Assembly (NCBI GenBank): GCA_012735335.1
Contig: JAAYHO010000203.1
Coordinates: 1-7,506 of the forward strand
Length of the DNA stretch: 7,506 nt
Source of the DNA: Gammaproteobacteria bacterium
Lineage (GTDB): Bacteria > Pseudomonadota > Gammaproteobacteria > Pseudomonadales > Pseudomonadaceae
Reading direction: 5' to 3'
Part shown: piece after piece, positions 7,144 through 7,506 of the stretch
How positions within the stretch are numbered: the first letter of the stretch is position 1
Layout of the letters: each line of letters begins with the position of its first letter
The notes under the pieces: generated by a model
Seen by the model: only the letters and a program-made list of their open reading frames with translations
What the model was told of the DNA's origin: nothing
Database searches by the model: none
Program-made: the position numbers and the translations under genes

Positions 7144-7506
7144 GTGCGTAAGGAATTGCAGCGTATAACCCTGCGTCAACTGCAGGTATTCCGTGCCCTG
7201 TGCGGCAATCTCTCCTACAGCCGGACGGCTGAGGAAATGGCCCTGACCCAGCCTGCGGTGAGCCTGCAGATGCGCCAGCTGGAGGAGCTGGTCGGCCAGC
7301 CACTGTTCGAATATGTGGGCCGCAAGCTGTATCTGACCGAGGCCGCTAACCTGCTGCTGGCGGCCAGTGGTGATGTGTTCAACCGGCTGGAAATCCTCGA
7401 TATGCAGCTTGCCGCGCTGCAGGGCACCCTGCATGGGGAGCTGCGGCTGGCGGTGGCCAGCAGCATTCAGTACCTGACGCCGCACCTGCTGGCGGCCTTC
7501 CGCGAA
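7144..7506 (+). CDS. pycR: LysR-type transcriptional regulator, partial (C-terminus beyond the right edge)
   Basis: 121 codons are present. The N-terminal winged helix-turn-helix spans about residues 9-67: TLRQLQVFRAL opens it, the helix-turn-helix runs through YSRTAEEMALTQPAVSLQMR (25-44), and QLEELVGQPLFEYVGRKLYLTEAA follows in two steps (45-68). The usual AG at the end of the wing is AN here (68-69). A linker helix and the start of the effector-binding domain (GELRLAVASS) follow; the ligand-sensing part is outside the window. GTG 7144 is chosen because GGAGGT lies 5 nt upstream and the N-terminus length is right. LysR-type regulators commonly control the gene divergent to them, here pycAB. 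In P. aeruginosa I recall the gene in this position being named pycR; the symbol rests on that synteny and on sequence memory. Confidence 0.9.
   Translation, partial: MRKELQRITLRQLQVFRALCGNLSYSRTAEEMALTQPAVSLQMRQLEELVGQPLFEYVGRKLYLTEAANLLLAASGDVFNRLEILDMQLAALQGTLHGELRLAVASSIQYLTPHLLAAFRE

Overview
The window looks like a chromosomal segment of a Pseudomonas-type gammaproteobacterium. It is GC-rich and gene-dense, with core metabolic genes. The divergent pair of a LysR-type regulator and a two-subunit pyruvate carboxylase, and the purE-purK-DUF3299 run, both match arrangements I remember from Pseudomonas aeruginosa. A Pseudomonas or Halopseudomonas lineage is an inference from recall, not from a search. 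There are no RNA genes, mobile elements or CRISPR arrays, and no gene-free stretch over 300 bases.

Layout: everything from 7007 down to 1 is on the minus strand. In transcription order it holds pycA (pyruvate carboxylase subunit A: biotin carboxylase and ATP-grasp), pycB (carboxyltransferase plus biotinyl domain, often annotated oadA), a CynT-like beta-carbonic anhydrase, a rho-independent terminator, purE, purK, a secreted DUF3299 protein, and an N-terminally membrane-anchored alpha/beta hydrolase cut by the left edge. On the plus strand, the 5' part of a LysR-type regulator (pycR) starts at 7144 and runs off the right edge. The 136-bp AT-rich gap between pycR and pycA carries candidate promoters and a dyad that could be the regulator's operator. 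Both divergent genes appear to start with GTG.

How the genes fit together: PycA and PycB make oxaloacetate from pyruvate, ATP and bicarbonate. PurK makes N5-CAIR from AIR, ATP and bicarbonate, and PurE rearranges it to CAIR. The carbonic anhydrase, which interconverts CO2 and bicarbonate, lies between these two bicarbonate users, so the core of the window is a bicarbonate-fixation neighbourhood. The DUF3299 protein and the hydrolase have no evident link to that chemistry.

The most interesting non-coding region is 2904-3033. A perfect TATAAT reading toward purE lies upstream of the strong terminator that ends the pyc/carbonic anhydrase unit. Any purEK transcript from that promoter would therefore carry the terminator in its leader, an attenuator-like arrangement. 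A second perfect hairpin without a U-tract separates pycB from the carbonic anhydrase gene. No clearly new biological system was found; the genes are largely ordinary core metabolism.
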